The notes beneath the pieces were generated by a model, which did no database searches, was not told where the DNA came from, and worked only from the letters and a program-made list of their open reading frames with translations. Positions 1-8,108 of a stretch of DNA of 15,465 nt are shown in pieces. The stretch is from Anditalea sp035461405. Lineage in GTDB: Bacteria; Bacteroidota; Bacteroidia; Cytophagales; Cyclobacteriaceae. Position 1 is the stretch's first letter. Each line of letters starts with the position of its first letter. The position numbers and the translations under genes were made by a program. The stretch lies in the NCBI GenBank assembly GCA_035461405.1, contig DATHVH010000263.1, positions 1-15,465 of the forward strand, written 5' to 3'.

Positions 1-1
1 G

Positions 2-427
2 GGCGCAGCATTGCTTTCAGATGTATATGCCGGGATAATAGCAGACGGATTCCACGTCCACTCTGGTTCCATAATGATGGCCTATCGATTAAAAGCAGAG
101 AAATTATTTTTGGTATCCGATGCTTCATTTACCGGCGTCTCAGATTTAGAAAAGGTCTATATAGGAAATAGGGAAGTCCAAATTATGAATGGAAAAATTT
201 ATACTGCTGAAGGTAATCTGGATGGATCTTCTATAACTCTTTCAGAAGCAGTAAAAAATTGTTGCCGGCAAGTTGGGATTTCCCATGCAGAAGCTGTTGG
301 TATGGCCACATTAAGTCCTGCCAAACTACTGGGGTTACAAGAAAAGATAGGACAGATCAAAGAGGGAAATTCCTCAAGGTTAAATATATTGGATCAAGAC
401 CTAGGGCTTATTTCCACCATTAACTAA
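2..427 (+). CDS. nagA: N-acetylglucosamine-6-phosphate deacetylase, C-terminal part (5' end outside window)
   Basis: The enzyme removes the acetyl group from N-acetylglucosamine 6-phosphate to give glucosamine 6-phosphate and acetate in the cytoplasm, committing amino sugars to glycolysis or wall synthesis. The frame is open to the left edge, reading GAALLSDVYAG from base 2, so the TTG at 11 is not a real start and more than half of the roughly 380-residue enzyme is missing. The visible part aligns by eye with E. coli NagA: an IADGFHVH segment, LVSDAS at the place of the catalytic aspartate motif (TDA in E. coli), the LDGSSITLSEAVKN helix, MATLSPAKLLGL, and a final beta-sandwich strand with IGQIKEGNSSRLNILD. 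The protein ends at TIN, as expected for a complete C-terminus. It lies 192 bp upstream of the permease on the same strand. Family assignment is firm; the substrate is inferred from the family. Confidence 0.9.
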   Translation, partial: GAALLSDVYAGIIADGFHVHSGSIMMAYRLKAEKLFLVSDASFTGVSDLEKVYIGNREVQIMNGKIYTAEGNLDGSSITLSEAVKNCCRQVGISHAEAVGMATLSPAKLLGLQEKIGQIKEGNSSRLNILDQDLGLISTIN

Positions 428-472
428 ACTGAGCAATGAGTAGATAAATGCCTAAGATTTTGTAAATATACA

Positions 473-538
473 TATTGGACCGAAAGGGCTTATATAAATA
501 AGCATCGCTATTTCTACAGAACACTTTATGGTCCAATA
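473..538 (+). promoter_or_regulatory. Nested inverted repeat in the leader of the GntP-family permease gene
   Basis: TATTGGACC (473-481) and GGTCCAATA (530-538) are perfect 9-bp inverted arms. Inside them GCTTAT-ATAA-ATAAGC (488-503) forms a second perfect 6-bp hairpin. The element lies between the nagA stop and the permease start, ending 81 bases before the ATG. It could be a folded mRNA leader, an operator, or a weak terminator after nagA, but only ATTTT follows the right arm, so a classic intrinsic terminator is unlikely. No known riboswitch class was recognised. Confidence 0.4.
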
Positions 539-619
539 ATTTTCCCATCTCAAAAGGATCGGTATTCCCAATACTATGCAAATAACCATCAATAATACGC
601 GTCGCAATTCACTTTAATT

Positions 620-1978
620 ATGGTAACCGGTCCACATCTCTATCTGATTTTAATTTTTGGAGTAGTCTTTATAGTCATTGCTACGGTAAAATTTAAGTTG
701 CATCCCTTTCTGGCTTTGCTATTGGCTTCATTTGGAGTAGGCATCACTGCCGGAGTTCCGTTGGTGGATATAGTTACAGCTGTGAACGACGGGTTTGGAG
801 GGATTATGGGCCATATTGGAATAGTCATTGTTTCCGGAACTATAATCGGGAAAATCCTTGAAAAATCCGGGGCCGCCTTTCGAATGGCGGAAGTGGTATT
901 GAAAGTAACTGGTGAAAAAAAGCCGCAATTGGGCATGTCTTTAATAGGAGCACTGGTTAGTATCCCGGTTTTTTGTGATTCAGCTTTTGTTATTTTATCC
1001 AGCTTAAAAAAATCTATAGCTATCCGGACAAAAGTATCCCAAGCTTCCATGTCGATTGCATTGGCTACCGGCTTATATGCCACCCACACCCTGATCCCAC
1101 CCACACCGGGACCAATAGCTGCTGCCGGAAATTTAGGGGCAGCCGATTATTTGGGAACTGTCATCTTAATGGGGCTAATAGTGGCGGTACCGACAATCTT
1201 TGCAGGTTATTTTTGGGCACTAAAAATGGCGGATAAAATATCTGTTGTAACGGATAATGAATCAGACTTAAAATACGCTGAAATATTCAAAGACTGGGGA
1301 GACTTACCATCTTCGGCCAAAGCATTCCTTCCAATATTTCTACCTATATTTTTGATAGGCATAGGATCAGTTTTAAGATATTTGGAGACATCAGGTACGC
1401 TCAGCGATTTGTTTGTATTTATAGGCACTCCCACCATTGCATTGATCATTGGCATTTTCTCAGCTTTTCCGCTATTGCCTGCTCTAAATGAAACTACCCT
1501 AACCGGATGGATTGGAGAAGGCCTGGCTGATTCATCCATTATATTACTCCTGACGGGTGCCGGAGGTGCTTTCGGGGCTGTGATCAAGGAGACTGCCATA
1601 GCTGAAACGGTTACGTCCCTGGCAGAAAGCGGGACTTTGGAAGGAGCCTGGATTCTGTTAATTCCTTTTCTGATAGCAGCAGCATTGAAAACAGCCCAGG
1701 GCTCTTCTACTGCTTCAATAGTAATAACTTCAGCACTGCTGGCACCATCTTTACATCAAGCGGGGATTACTGAAGCTGTCCCTCTTTCCTTGATGGTTAT
1801 GGCTATTGGTGCCGGTGCAATGGCTGTCAGCCATGTTAACGACAGCTATTTCTGGGTGGTCACACAATTTAGCGGGATAAAACTTGCGGACGGTTACAGG
1901 GCCCATACGTTGGCTACACTGGTGCAGGGACTGACAGCTATAGCTGTTACAGTACTACTGTGGATTTTATTGGTATAA
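620..1978 (+). CDS. GntP-family permease (gluconate/organic acid:H+ symporter family)
   Basis: This is a 452-residue integral inner-membrane protein. Its length and pattern of about a dozen hydrophobic segments fit the GntP family, which imports gluconate and related sugar acids or hydroxy acids with protons. Family-type motifs are visible: GTIIGKILEKSGAA near residues 73-86, IPVFCDSAFVILSSL near 114-128, HTLIPPTPGPIAAAGNLGAA near 156-175, and QGSSTASIVITSALLAP near 360-376. The ATG at 620 is the first start after an in-frame stop at 593; no clear Shine-Dalgarno precedes it, which is normal in Bacteroidota. It follows nagA in the same direction and converges with the ROK kinase gene, ending 10 bp from it. 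The neighbours suggest a sugar-acid or amino-sugar-related substrate, but the sequence alone does not fix it. Confidence 0.9.
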   Translation: MVTGPHLYLILIFGVVFIVIATVKFKLHPFLALLLASFGVGITAGVPLVDIVTAVNDGFGGIMGHIGIVIVSGTIIGKILEKSGAAFRMAEVVLKVTGEKKPQLGMSLIGALVSIPVFCDSAFVILSSLKKSIAIRTKVSQASMSIALATGLYATHTLIPPTPGPIAAAGNLGAADYLGTVILMGLIVAVPTIFAGYFWALKMADKISVVTDNESDLKYAEIFKDWGDLPSSAKAFLPIFLPIFLIGIGSVLRYLETSGTLSDLFVFIGTPTIALIIGIFSAFPLLPALNETTLTGWIGEGLADSSIILLLTGAGGAFGAVIKETAIAETVTSLAESGTLEGAWILLIPFLIAAALKTAQGSSTASIVITSALLAPSLHQAGITEAVPLSLMVMAIGAGAMAVSHVNDSYFWVVTQFSGIKLADGYRAHTLATLVQGLTAIAVTVLLWILLV

Positions 1979-1988
1979 TCAGTTTATT

Positions 1989-2873
1989 CTATGATGGAAA
2001 TGTCAGATCATGGCTAGATAAAAAATTGTTTATATAAAAAATTGCGGCTGCACCTAAGATGGCGGCATTTTTCAGTTCCGACTTTTCTAATATCACACTG
2101 GTGGTCACCATATGCAATGGGGAATTCCCTAGGGTGTCCCTGACAGATTGAGCATAGTACTGATAACCTTCAGCTATTGACCCTCCCAAAAATACCGCTT
2201 CTGGAGAAAGAGCATATACCATTATTTTAATTGCATTTCCCAGATGGTAACCATATTGGGAAAAAATCTGAAGCGCATGGCTATCTCCTATTTCGGCAAG
2301 ATCATTTAACCTTTTGCCCGAAAGCCCAAATTGCTCGGTAAAGAATTTACCACTACAGTAATCCTCCAAAGTTCTCCCCAAGTAAGGGATGCGTCCAAAT
2401 TCACCGGCACATGAAAAATTGCCTGAGTATATTTTATTATCAATAATTATACCTGTACCCAACCCCGTTCCCAGTGTAAGCCCCAGCATATTCTTATAAT
2501 TTCCTCCTTGGCCATATACCTTGACCCCTGCAGCAAATGAATTGGCATCATTTGCTATACAGGCGGGAAGGTTTAAATGATCTTCCAAATGTTTCTTAAG
2601 AGGTACTTCTTTCCAGGAAGGAATGTTTAAGAGGGAATAAACCATACCTTTTTCCTCATCAACAAGTCCGGGCACCCCTACCCCTATACCAGCTACATTT
2701 TCTACCATGAGACTTTCTGCAGCAGCTACCAGCTCACTTAATATCTGATCCATAGAGGATGCTGAGGGAGTCGGGATGATACAGTTATTTAACAATTCCC
2801 CATTTTGGACCACCCCCATATGAATTTTGGTGCCACCTATGTCTATTCCCAAAATTCTTTTACCATAGTTCAT
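1989..2873 (-). CDS. ROK-family sugar kinase without the usual zinc-binding motif
   Basis: ROK kinases phosphorylate glucose, N-acetylglucosamine, fructose, mannose or related sugars with ATP in the cytoplasm; some relatives are repressors. This 294-residue protein has no DNA-binding domain, so a kinase is favoured. Visible features are the N-terminal phosphate loop DIGGTK (residues 11-16), the catalytic aspartate D109 in ANDANSFAAG, the glycine-rich LGLTLGTGLGTGI near 130-142, AGEFG near 156-160, and FLGGSIAEG near 228-236. The canonical ExGH histidine is replaced by arginine (R161), and the CxCGxxGC zinc cluster is absent; IPYLGRTLEDYCSG occupies that region. Similar zinc-less short forms are known to me in Bacteroidota, so this looks like a subfamily rather than damage. 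It is the last gene of the minus-strand run, 119 bp after the first EEP gene. Nearby nagA makes N-acetylglucosamine kinase a plausible but unproved role. Confidence 0.85.
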   Translation of the reverse strand: MNYGKRILGIDIGGTKIHMGVVQNGELLNNCIIPTPSASSMDQILSELVAAAESLMVENVAGIGVGVPGLVDEEKGMVYSLLNIPSWKEVPLKKHLEDHLNLPACIANDANSFAAGVKVYGQGGNYKNMLGLTLGTGLGTGIIIDNKIYSGNFSCAGEFGRIPYLGRTLEDYCSGKFFTEQFGLSGKRLNDLAEIGDSHALQIFSQYGYHLGNAIKIMVYALSPEAVFLGGSIAEGYQYYAQSVRDTLGNSPLHMVTTSVILEKSELKNAAILGAAAIFYINNFLSSHDLTFPS

Positions 2874-2992
2874 AATTCGCGGATCTTAAAGAATGTATAT
2901 GCTTAAAACATAAAGTCATCATCAAAACATAGAACACATTGGCCATCAAATCTTAAGCGGCGCCTTAAACTTGATAATAAACTAATTTAAGA

Positions 2993-3829
2993 CTATTGAT
3001 TAAGGTCTAGAACCGACACAACCGGTCTATGGTCTGAGGCATACGTTTCATTGATAACTTTATGGCTGGAAGTTTTAAATAAATTGATGTCATCTGTATA
3101 AGCTATAAAATCAATGGCACGGGTAGGATTTAATACCGGTATGGTAGGGGGACAGATTTCACAGGTCCTAGTAAAAGCGGAATCCAATTTCTTAATAACC
3201 TCAGTTCCCGGTACGGCATTAAAATCCCCCGCGATAATGAATGGAAGATCATCATTTTTTACAATGTCCAATATCTTATCCATTTGTAGATTTCTATTGG
3301 TGTGATCCTGCTGTGCATCCAAATGGGTATTGCCAAAACGAAGCGTCAATCCATCTGGTAGCGTCACTTTTGCAGTGGCAAAAACCCGAGGCTCTCCCCC
3401 ACTTCCCGCTAGAGTAGGAAGACGGTGTATAGTTGTTTCTGATATTGGATATTTGGACAAAATCAGCACGCCGTAATCACCTCCCTGAAAATCTATAGCT
3501 TTAGCGAAAAAGTACCGCATGTGGAGCTTACTTCCAATCAATTGGGCCTGGTGAATGTTGCCGGAACGATTAACATTTACATCAATTTCCTGTAAAGCAA
3601 TTAAATCTGGTTTTTCAGCATTGATTACATTGACTATGGCGTCTACATCTATAAAAGATGCAGGCATGGAAGGCGGATTACAATAATGGACATTATAAGT
3701 CATTATTTTTAAAGAAGTTATAGACTTGATTCCTTCGTCAGGAATGTCCGGAACAGTTTCATTTTTCTCCTGACAGCCAGAGAAACCAATTATTAAAAAC
3801 AATAAATATGTTAAAGTAAAGTTTTTCAT
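2993..3829 (-). CDS. Endonuclease/exonuclease/phosphatase (EEP) family lipoprotein, copy 1
   Basis: This is a 278-residue metal-dependent hydrolase of the EEP superfamily (DNase I, sphingomyelinase and inositol-phosphatase fold), predicted to be lipid-anchored outside the cytoplasm. I chose the ATG at 3829, not the upstream in-frame ATG at 3883, because MKNFTLTYLLFLIIGFSGC gives an ideal lipoprotein signal with acylated C19. The active-site set is complete: N46 (YNVH), E81 (LQE), H169 (NTHLD), D202 and N204 (GDFN), D240 (RAIDFIA) and H267 (SDHRP). A TCEICPP segment near 222-228 gives a CxxC pair shared with the neighbour. It lies 94 bp downstream of its paralogue and 119 bp upstream of the ROK kinase gene. 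The substrate may be a nucleic acid, a phospholipid head group or another phosphodiester; the sequence does not decide. Confidence 0.88.
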   Translation of the reverse strand: MKNFTLTYLLFLIIGFSGCQEKNETVPDIPDEGIKSITSLKIMTYNVHYCNPPSMPASFIDVDAIVNVINAEKPDLIALQEIDVNVNRSGNIHQAQLIGSKLHMRYFFAKAIDFQGGDYGVLILSKYPISETTIHRLPTLAGSGGEPRVFATAKVTLPDGLTLRFGNTHLDAQQDHTNRNLQMDKILDIVKNDDLPFIIAGDFNAVPGTEVIKKLDSAFTRTCEICPPTIPVLNPTRAIDFIAYTDDINLFKTSSHKVINETYASDHRPVVSVLDLNQ

Positions 3830-3923
3830 AGAATAGCATTTAGAGATAAACTCCACCTTTTGATACATAGCTTCGGGACCCAATCTGTATTTATATTATT
3901 TTCTAAAATTATTGGAAATCATC

Positions 3924-4751
3924 CTATCTGATTATTTCAAGTACAGCAAACACCGGTAGATGATCAGATGCATAAGTTTCATCAATAACTTTGTGTTCTA
4001 TAAGCTTAAAATTATCCGATGGTCTGAAGGCAATATAATCTATAGCTCTATTTGGGTTGATAACCGGTATAGTGGGAGGACATGGATCACAGGTACGGGT
4101 AAAGACTTTATCCAGGTATTCTATGGCTTTACTGTCAGGTTTAGCATTAAAATCTCCTGCAATGACCATAGGTATCTCGCTGGAATTGGCTATTTTTTCA
4201 ATTTCTTCCATTTGCATGAGCCTGTTTTCTTCTCTTCTGACTTCTAAATGGGTAGAGGCAAAAACAAATTCAAACCCATTAGGCGTTTTCATCCTCGCAG
4301 TAGCAAGGACTCTAGGTTCAGGATTGGTGCTTCTGTCATCAGGTAGTGGATAATTATGGGATTCCAAAATTTCATATTTAGAAAGAATGGCTACTCCATA
4401 ATCTCCTCCGTCATGGTCAATGGCCTTGGCAAAAAAATAGGATTTCATCCCTGTTTTTTCCGCTAAAATTTCTGCTTCATTAATCTTGCCCGATCTTCCT
4501 ATATTCACATCTACTTCCTGAAGCGCTACCACATCCGGATTTTGTTCATTGATTACCCTGGCAATGGCATCTAGGTCTATAAAGCCTGGCTTACTGGGTG
4601 GATTGGCATAATGGATGTTGTAACATAATACCCTTAAATATTCCGGTTCTATAGATGGATCATTTGAAACATTATCTGAGCCAGATTGTGAACATGAAGC
4701 TATAGTAAACCATATACACATGAACAGTACAGTCATTACATTTTTATTCAT
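3924..4751 (-). CDS. Endonuclease/exonuclease/phosphatase (EEP) family lipoprotein, copy 2
   Basis: This is a 275-residue paralogue of the next gene in the run, alike from about residue 38 to the end. The N-terminus is a lipoprotein signal with a TIASC lipobox and acylated C20. The full EEP catalytic set is present: N45 (YNIH), E79 (LQE), H168 (STHLE), D200 and N202 (GDFN), D238 (RAIDYIA) and H264 (SDHLP). The FTRTCDPCPPTIPV segment near 217-230 repeats the CxxCPPTIPV signature of copy 1, and both copies share FFAKAID plus GGDYG near 106-119. The two differ mainly in the signal peptide, in the loop after SKY near 125-145, and in the acidic or basic character of the helix after the THL motif. 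It follows the PKD/propeller gene by 129 bp, a gap that contains a strong hairpin. Tandem active copies suggest divided substrate preference, which is inference. Confidence 0.88.
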   Translation of the reverse strand: MNKNVMTVLFMCIWFTIASCSQSGSDNVSNDPSIEPEYLRVLCYNIHYANPPSKPGFIDLDAIARVINEQNPDVVALQEVDVNIGRSGKINEAEILAEKTGMKSYFFAKAIDHDGGDYGVAILSKYEILESHNYPLPDDRSTNPEPRVLATARMKTPNGFEFVFASTHLEVRREENRLMQMEEIEKIANSSEIPMVIAGDFNAKPDSKAIEYLDKVFTRTCDPCPPTIPVINPNRAIDYIAFRPSDNFKLIEHKVIDETYASDHLPVFAVLEIIR

Positions 4752-4812
4752 CTCTACTTACTATTAAAATTATGGGATGATATAAGGGTTGATAAGTCAT
4801 GATTAAAAGATG

Positions 4813-4835
4813 TGGACCGGTAATTTACCGGCCCA
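4813..4835 (-). terminator. Hairpin between the propeller gene and the EEP genes (possible attenuator)
   Basis: On the plus strand CCGGTAA (4817-4823) and TTACCGG (4825-4831) are perfect arms with one base between. Outside them TGG (4813-4815) and CCA (4833-4835) also pair. The single intervening mismatch (A4816/C4832) becomes a G-U wobble in minus-strand RNA, so the stem is best in the direction of transcription. CATCTTTTAATC follows on the minus strand, a weak U tract set off from the stem. It sits 46 bp after the stop of the propeller gene. It may partly terminate the SusC/SusD/propeller transcript or protect its 3' end. Confidence 0.45.
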
Positions 4836-4880
4836 TATCCAAACATAAACCCAAATCAATTATGAAAAGAAAACAATATA

Positions 4881-6368
4881 TTAATCAGCGTGTGCTGTGT
4901 TTTTAAGATTTTTACCTTTCATAGGCCACGGAGATGCTGCCGGACCACTTTCTTCAACAGCTATTTTATGAAGTTTTATATGGGTTCCATCCAGACCCTC
5001 AACATAAACAGTACCGTCACCTGTAATCACCGGAGAATTTACTGCTCCGGTACCTAATTCAAATTCTTTGGACAAAAGACCCTCTGAATTGACTACAACC
5101 AATTTACCATCACTCGATCCTATATAGATATTGCCATCAATATCAACAGCTGGTACACTTTCGGTTGTCTGCATGCTGTATGTCCAGTTTACCTCTCCGT
5201 TTATAGGGTTAATGGATACTAGCCCTGCACCTGAGCCTGTATAAAGGTCTCCGTTTGCCCCTATAACAACACCGGATTGCGCAGCACCTGTAATAGATGC
5301 CGCCCATTTGATAGATCCGGAACTTCCTTCATCTGATATGGCTACTACATGGGCATTGGTCGTATAATAAACCGTACCGTCAGCATCAATGGACAAGGAT
5401 GTGCCATGAGTACCGCTACCGGGACCTGTAGATTCTGACCATTTGGAGGTACCATCATCAGAATTGACTGCCCAGATTTTGCCTTCACTGGTATTTAAAA
5501 AATACACAGTCTGTCCATCTTTGCTGATAACCGGTGCAGCATAGAAAGCGCCTACTCCTGTAATCTCCCATCTTTTTTCACCTGAAGGTGTCCATGAAAA
5601 CGCTCCTCCGTTGCCCCCCTGCTGGCGGGAGCCATGGTATACATTGCCCTGTGCATCAATAGCTGGCGTATTGTTCGATACGCCCGTGCCAATTGATCCG
5701 CTCCAAAGTATTTCTCCTGAAGCAGCATCCAGTTTTGCAATGGACCTGTTGGCCGCCCATGTGTTGATATATAAATTACCGTCCGGTCCGATAGATGGGG
5801 CATTGGAAACCTGGTTCCCCAGGACAGTTGACCATTTGAGCACTGCTGAGCTTCCTTCATCCCTTACTGCAACCATTTTGCTCTGTGCAGCGGCATTGCC
5901 CTCGATATAATAGATGGTGCCATCATCAGCTATGGCCGGTGTATTAGAGCCCTCATTGATGTTGCCAACAGTCGTATTATTGGTAAAACTCCATACCAGT
6001 TCGCCAATAAATTCCTTCGGAGGAGGTGATATGACCACAGGCTTGGTAAAACTTTGAGTAGCACCGGCGGCATTGCCTACTGTCAGCGTTACATCATAAG
6101 TCCCTGCCTGTTCGAAAGTGTAATATGGATTTCTTTTGTTGGAAGTAGCCCCACTGCCGTCATTGAAATCCCAGTGCCAGCTCGTAATTTCACCTGAAGC
6201 TTCTGTTGGGTCAGCGTAAAGTAGTACCTCCTGACCTTCTATGGGTAAAGCAGGTGTATAATTAAACTCCGCTGCTGGGGGCACTATATTACCAAATTCA
6301 TCTTCAGTACATGCATAAAACGCAGAACCTAGTAATAAGCTAAGGATAAGTATTTTATAATATTTCAT
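4881..6368 (-). CDS. PKD domain plus PQQ-like eight-repeat beta-propeller lipoprotein
   Basis: This is a 495-residue predicted surface or periplasmic lipoprotein. Residues 1-20 form a lipoprotein signal ending FYAC, with C20 acylated. Residues about 33-115 are a PKD domain (WHWDFNDGSG near 64-73, then YTFEQAGTYDVTLTVGNAAG near 83-102). From about 123 to 475 there are eight related repeats of the type (A/S/T)PxIxxDGxxYxxx, for example TPAIADDGTIYYIEG, APSIGPDGNLYIN, TPAIDAQGNVYHGS, VPAVDIDGNIYIGSSDG and SPVITGDGTVYVEG. Many are followed by W at the strand end (LKWS, ILWSG, SKWSE, IKWAA, VNWTY). This fits an eight-bladed BamB/PQQ-like propeller; there is no sign that it binds the PQQ cofactor. 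It follows the SusD gene by 85 bp. Such accessory lipoproteins usually bind the substrate or act with SusC/SusD; no catalytic residues are recognisable. Confidence 0.87.
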   Translation of the reverse strand: MKYYKILILSLLLGSAFYACTEDEFGNIVPPAAEFNYTPALPIEGQEVLLYADPTEASGEITSWHWDFNDGSGATSNKRNPYYTFEQAGTYDVTLTVGNAAGATQSFTKPVVISPPPKEFIGELVWSFTNNTTVGNINEGSNTPAIADDGTIYYIEGNAAAQSKMVAVRDEGSSAVLKWSTVLGNQVSNAPSIGPDGNLYINTWAANRSIAKLDAASGEILWSGSIGTGVSNNTPAIDAQGNVYHGSRQQGGNGGAFSWTPSGEKRWEITGVGAFYAAPVISKDGQTVYFLNTSEGKIWAVNSDDGTSKWSESTGPGSGTHGTSLSIDADGTVYYTTNAHVVAISDEGSSGSIKWAASITGAAQSGVVIGANGDLYTGSGAGLVSINPINGEVNWTYSMQTTESVPAVDIDGNIYIGSSDGKLVVVNSEGLLSKEFELGTGAVNSPVITGDGTVYVEGLDGTHIKLHKIAVEESGPAASPWPMKGKNLKNTAHAD

Positions 6369-6453
6369 TTTTATGTCTTTTAATTTTTCCCGTTACTTAA
6401 AATTTTTTTGTTTCCAAGTGGTAAACCTTGTGCTAGATTTCCCAAGAAATATT

Positions 6454-8100
6454 TTACCAACCCGGATTTTGTCCAAGTTCAGGAAAACGCTCAAGTTGGG
6501 GCAATGGAATAGGCCATAGATAATTTCTTGGAGCTACGAAAGTCCTTCCAGAAAATGCCACTATATAACCGTTTGAATCCTCAGCAAAATTAGCCACATG
6601 AGAAGGATTAGTTGCCCAGGATTTTTTCATTCCCTTAACGTCTTCGGCCAGTATCGGACCTTGCTGCCATCTCAGAATATCAAAATAGCGCTGGCCTTCA
6701 AGGGCCAGTTCAACTCTTCGTTCCCTGCGGATTTCCTCACGTACATCAAGACCCAGCTGATCTAGTTCTGTTAAGTCCATTCTTTTCATTCCTACCCTAT
6801 CCCGTAATAGATTTATTGTCATGTCAACATCTTCCTGGGTAAGCTTCCCCTGTTCCAGTCTGGCTTCGGCATAGGTTAGCAGCACTTCCGCATATCTTAG
6901 CAGGTGAATGTCATTGTGATCTCGTCCCACTAATCCTACCGTGGACAATTCGGCATACTTTGTAAAATAATAACCGGTGATAGTTACAGATCCTCTTCTG
7001 TCATTATTGAACTTTGGCTCCATAAATATATCAGGGTTGTTATTTACCGCTCTGCCGTCAAAACGCCCTCCCCATGGTGATCCGGGAGAAAGTATGGTCT
7101 GTGTCATGCGGGGATCCCGGTTTTGGAACACATCATTGTAACTGTTCTCCACATATAAAGGAGATCTGTCAATGGGCAGACCATCCACCATCAGGTAAGA
7201 GTCAACCAGAGATTTGGTAGGGTTCCATCTGGCTACTTGATCAGGAACTTGAATTTCCCTGCTTAGGTTATGGAGCACAAGGTCAGGAAGATGTAATCTT
7301 GCTATGATAGTTTCCCTATTCTGACCGTTTGCCTGTCGTCCCTTATAGCTGAACAGGTCATTATAATCCGTTGCGGGATTTCCCGTACTGTATAATTGAT
7401 AAACTCCCATATCAATAACCTCCTTAGCGGCCTGCTCAGCTACTTCATACATCCCATTATATATTGCAAGTCTAGCTTTTAAAGCTAAGGCTGCCCCTCT
7501 GTTCATCCTTCCCAGGTCAGCACCTGAAGGTATTTCATTGGAAAGATGCTGAGCTGCAAGGTCAAGGTCCTGAAGAACAAAATTTACTACTTCACTACGT
7601 GGAGATCGAGGAACATATACCTCTTCTACTGTGAGTGTAGTGGTCACCAAGGGCACATCTCCAAAAAAACTCGTAAGGAAAAGATACCCAAGGGCCCGGA
7701 TGACCCTGGCCTCTCCCGCGAGAGCTTCTCTGCGCTCAGGATCCATTTCTGCTCTCTGATAGTTTTCCAAAAAAGCATTGGCCTGACGGATTGCACGGTA
7801 TTGAGTAGTCCATTCCGTATTTAAAGTTCCCAGATCATTTCCGAAATTCCCGCTGCCAATCTGTTGGTAGGCAGTTGTAGATGGCCATAGGGTATTATCG
7901 CCCAAATTTTCCATATCTACAGTATTTTTTGCCTTAACATTTCCATAAAGGCCGTTTAAAGCCAATATGAGCTGCTCTTCGCTTTCCCAAAATGTTTCGT
8001 TTGTTACTACATCTAGAGGTGCTATATCAAGGAAATCATCATTGCATGAACCCAAAATAAACATACTCATCAGTAAACTGTAAATTATATATTTTTTCAT
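6454..8100 (-). CDS. SusD/RagB-family outer-membrane substrate-binding lipoprotein
   Basis: SusD-type lipoproteins cap the outer-membrane SusC channel and deliver glycans or peptides to it. This 548-residue protein has a normal SusD length. The lipoprotein signal ends LGSC with C19 acylated, followed by NDDFLDIAPLD and TNETFWES, a classic SusD start. Helical repeat segments follow, including EARVIRALGYLFLTSFFGDVPLV near 130-152 and RGAALALKARLAIYNGMYEVA near 201-221. The C-terminal half has RYAEVLLTYAEARLE (402-416), EIRRERRVELALEGQRYFDILRW (456-478) and the terminal YLWPIPLPQLERFPELGQNPGW (527-548), all hallmarks of the RagB/SusD domain. Its start lies 8 bp after the stop of the SusC gene, so the two are certainly co-transcribed. 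The substrate cannot be read from the sequence; other PUL-type glycosidases are absent from this run. Confidence 0.96.
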   Translation of the reverse strand: MKKYIIYSLLMSMFILGSCNDDFLDIAPLDVVTNETFWESEEQLILALNGLYGNVKAKNTVDMENLGDNTLWPSTTAYQQIGSGNFGNDLGTLNTEWTTQYRAIRQANAFLENYQRAEMDPERREALAGEARVIRALGYLFLTSFFGDVPLVTTTLTVEEVYVPRSPRSEVVNFVLQDLDLAAQHLSNEIPSGADLGRMNRGAALALKARLAIYNGMYEVAEQAAKEVIDMGVYQLYSTGNPATDYNDLFSYKGRQANGQNRETIIARLHLPDLVLHNLSREIQVPDQVARWNPTKSLVDSYLMVDGLPIDRSPLYVENSYNDVFQNRDPRMTQTILSPGSPWGGRFDGRAVNNNPDIFMEPKFNNDRRGSVTITGYYFTKYAELSTVGLVGRDHNDIHLLRYAEVLLTYAEARLEQGKLTQEDVDMTINLLRDRVGMKRMDLTELDQLGLDVREEIRRERRVELALEGQRYFDILRWQQGPILAEDVKGMKKSWATNPSHVANFAEDSNGYIVAFSGRTFVAPRNYLWPIPLPQLERFPELGQNPGW

Positions 8101-8108
8101 GGCGAATC

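Noticed and set aside
2945..2975. Imperfect inverted repeat around GGCGCC between EEP copy 1 and the ROK gene as a terminator
   Set aside because: The arms pair well over only five bases and no T tract follows on the minus strand.
3830..3883. Upstream in-frame ATG that would extend EEP copy 1 by 18 residues
   Set aside because: The added residues put a charged stretch before an excellent lipoprotein signal; the start at 3829 gives a normal signal length.
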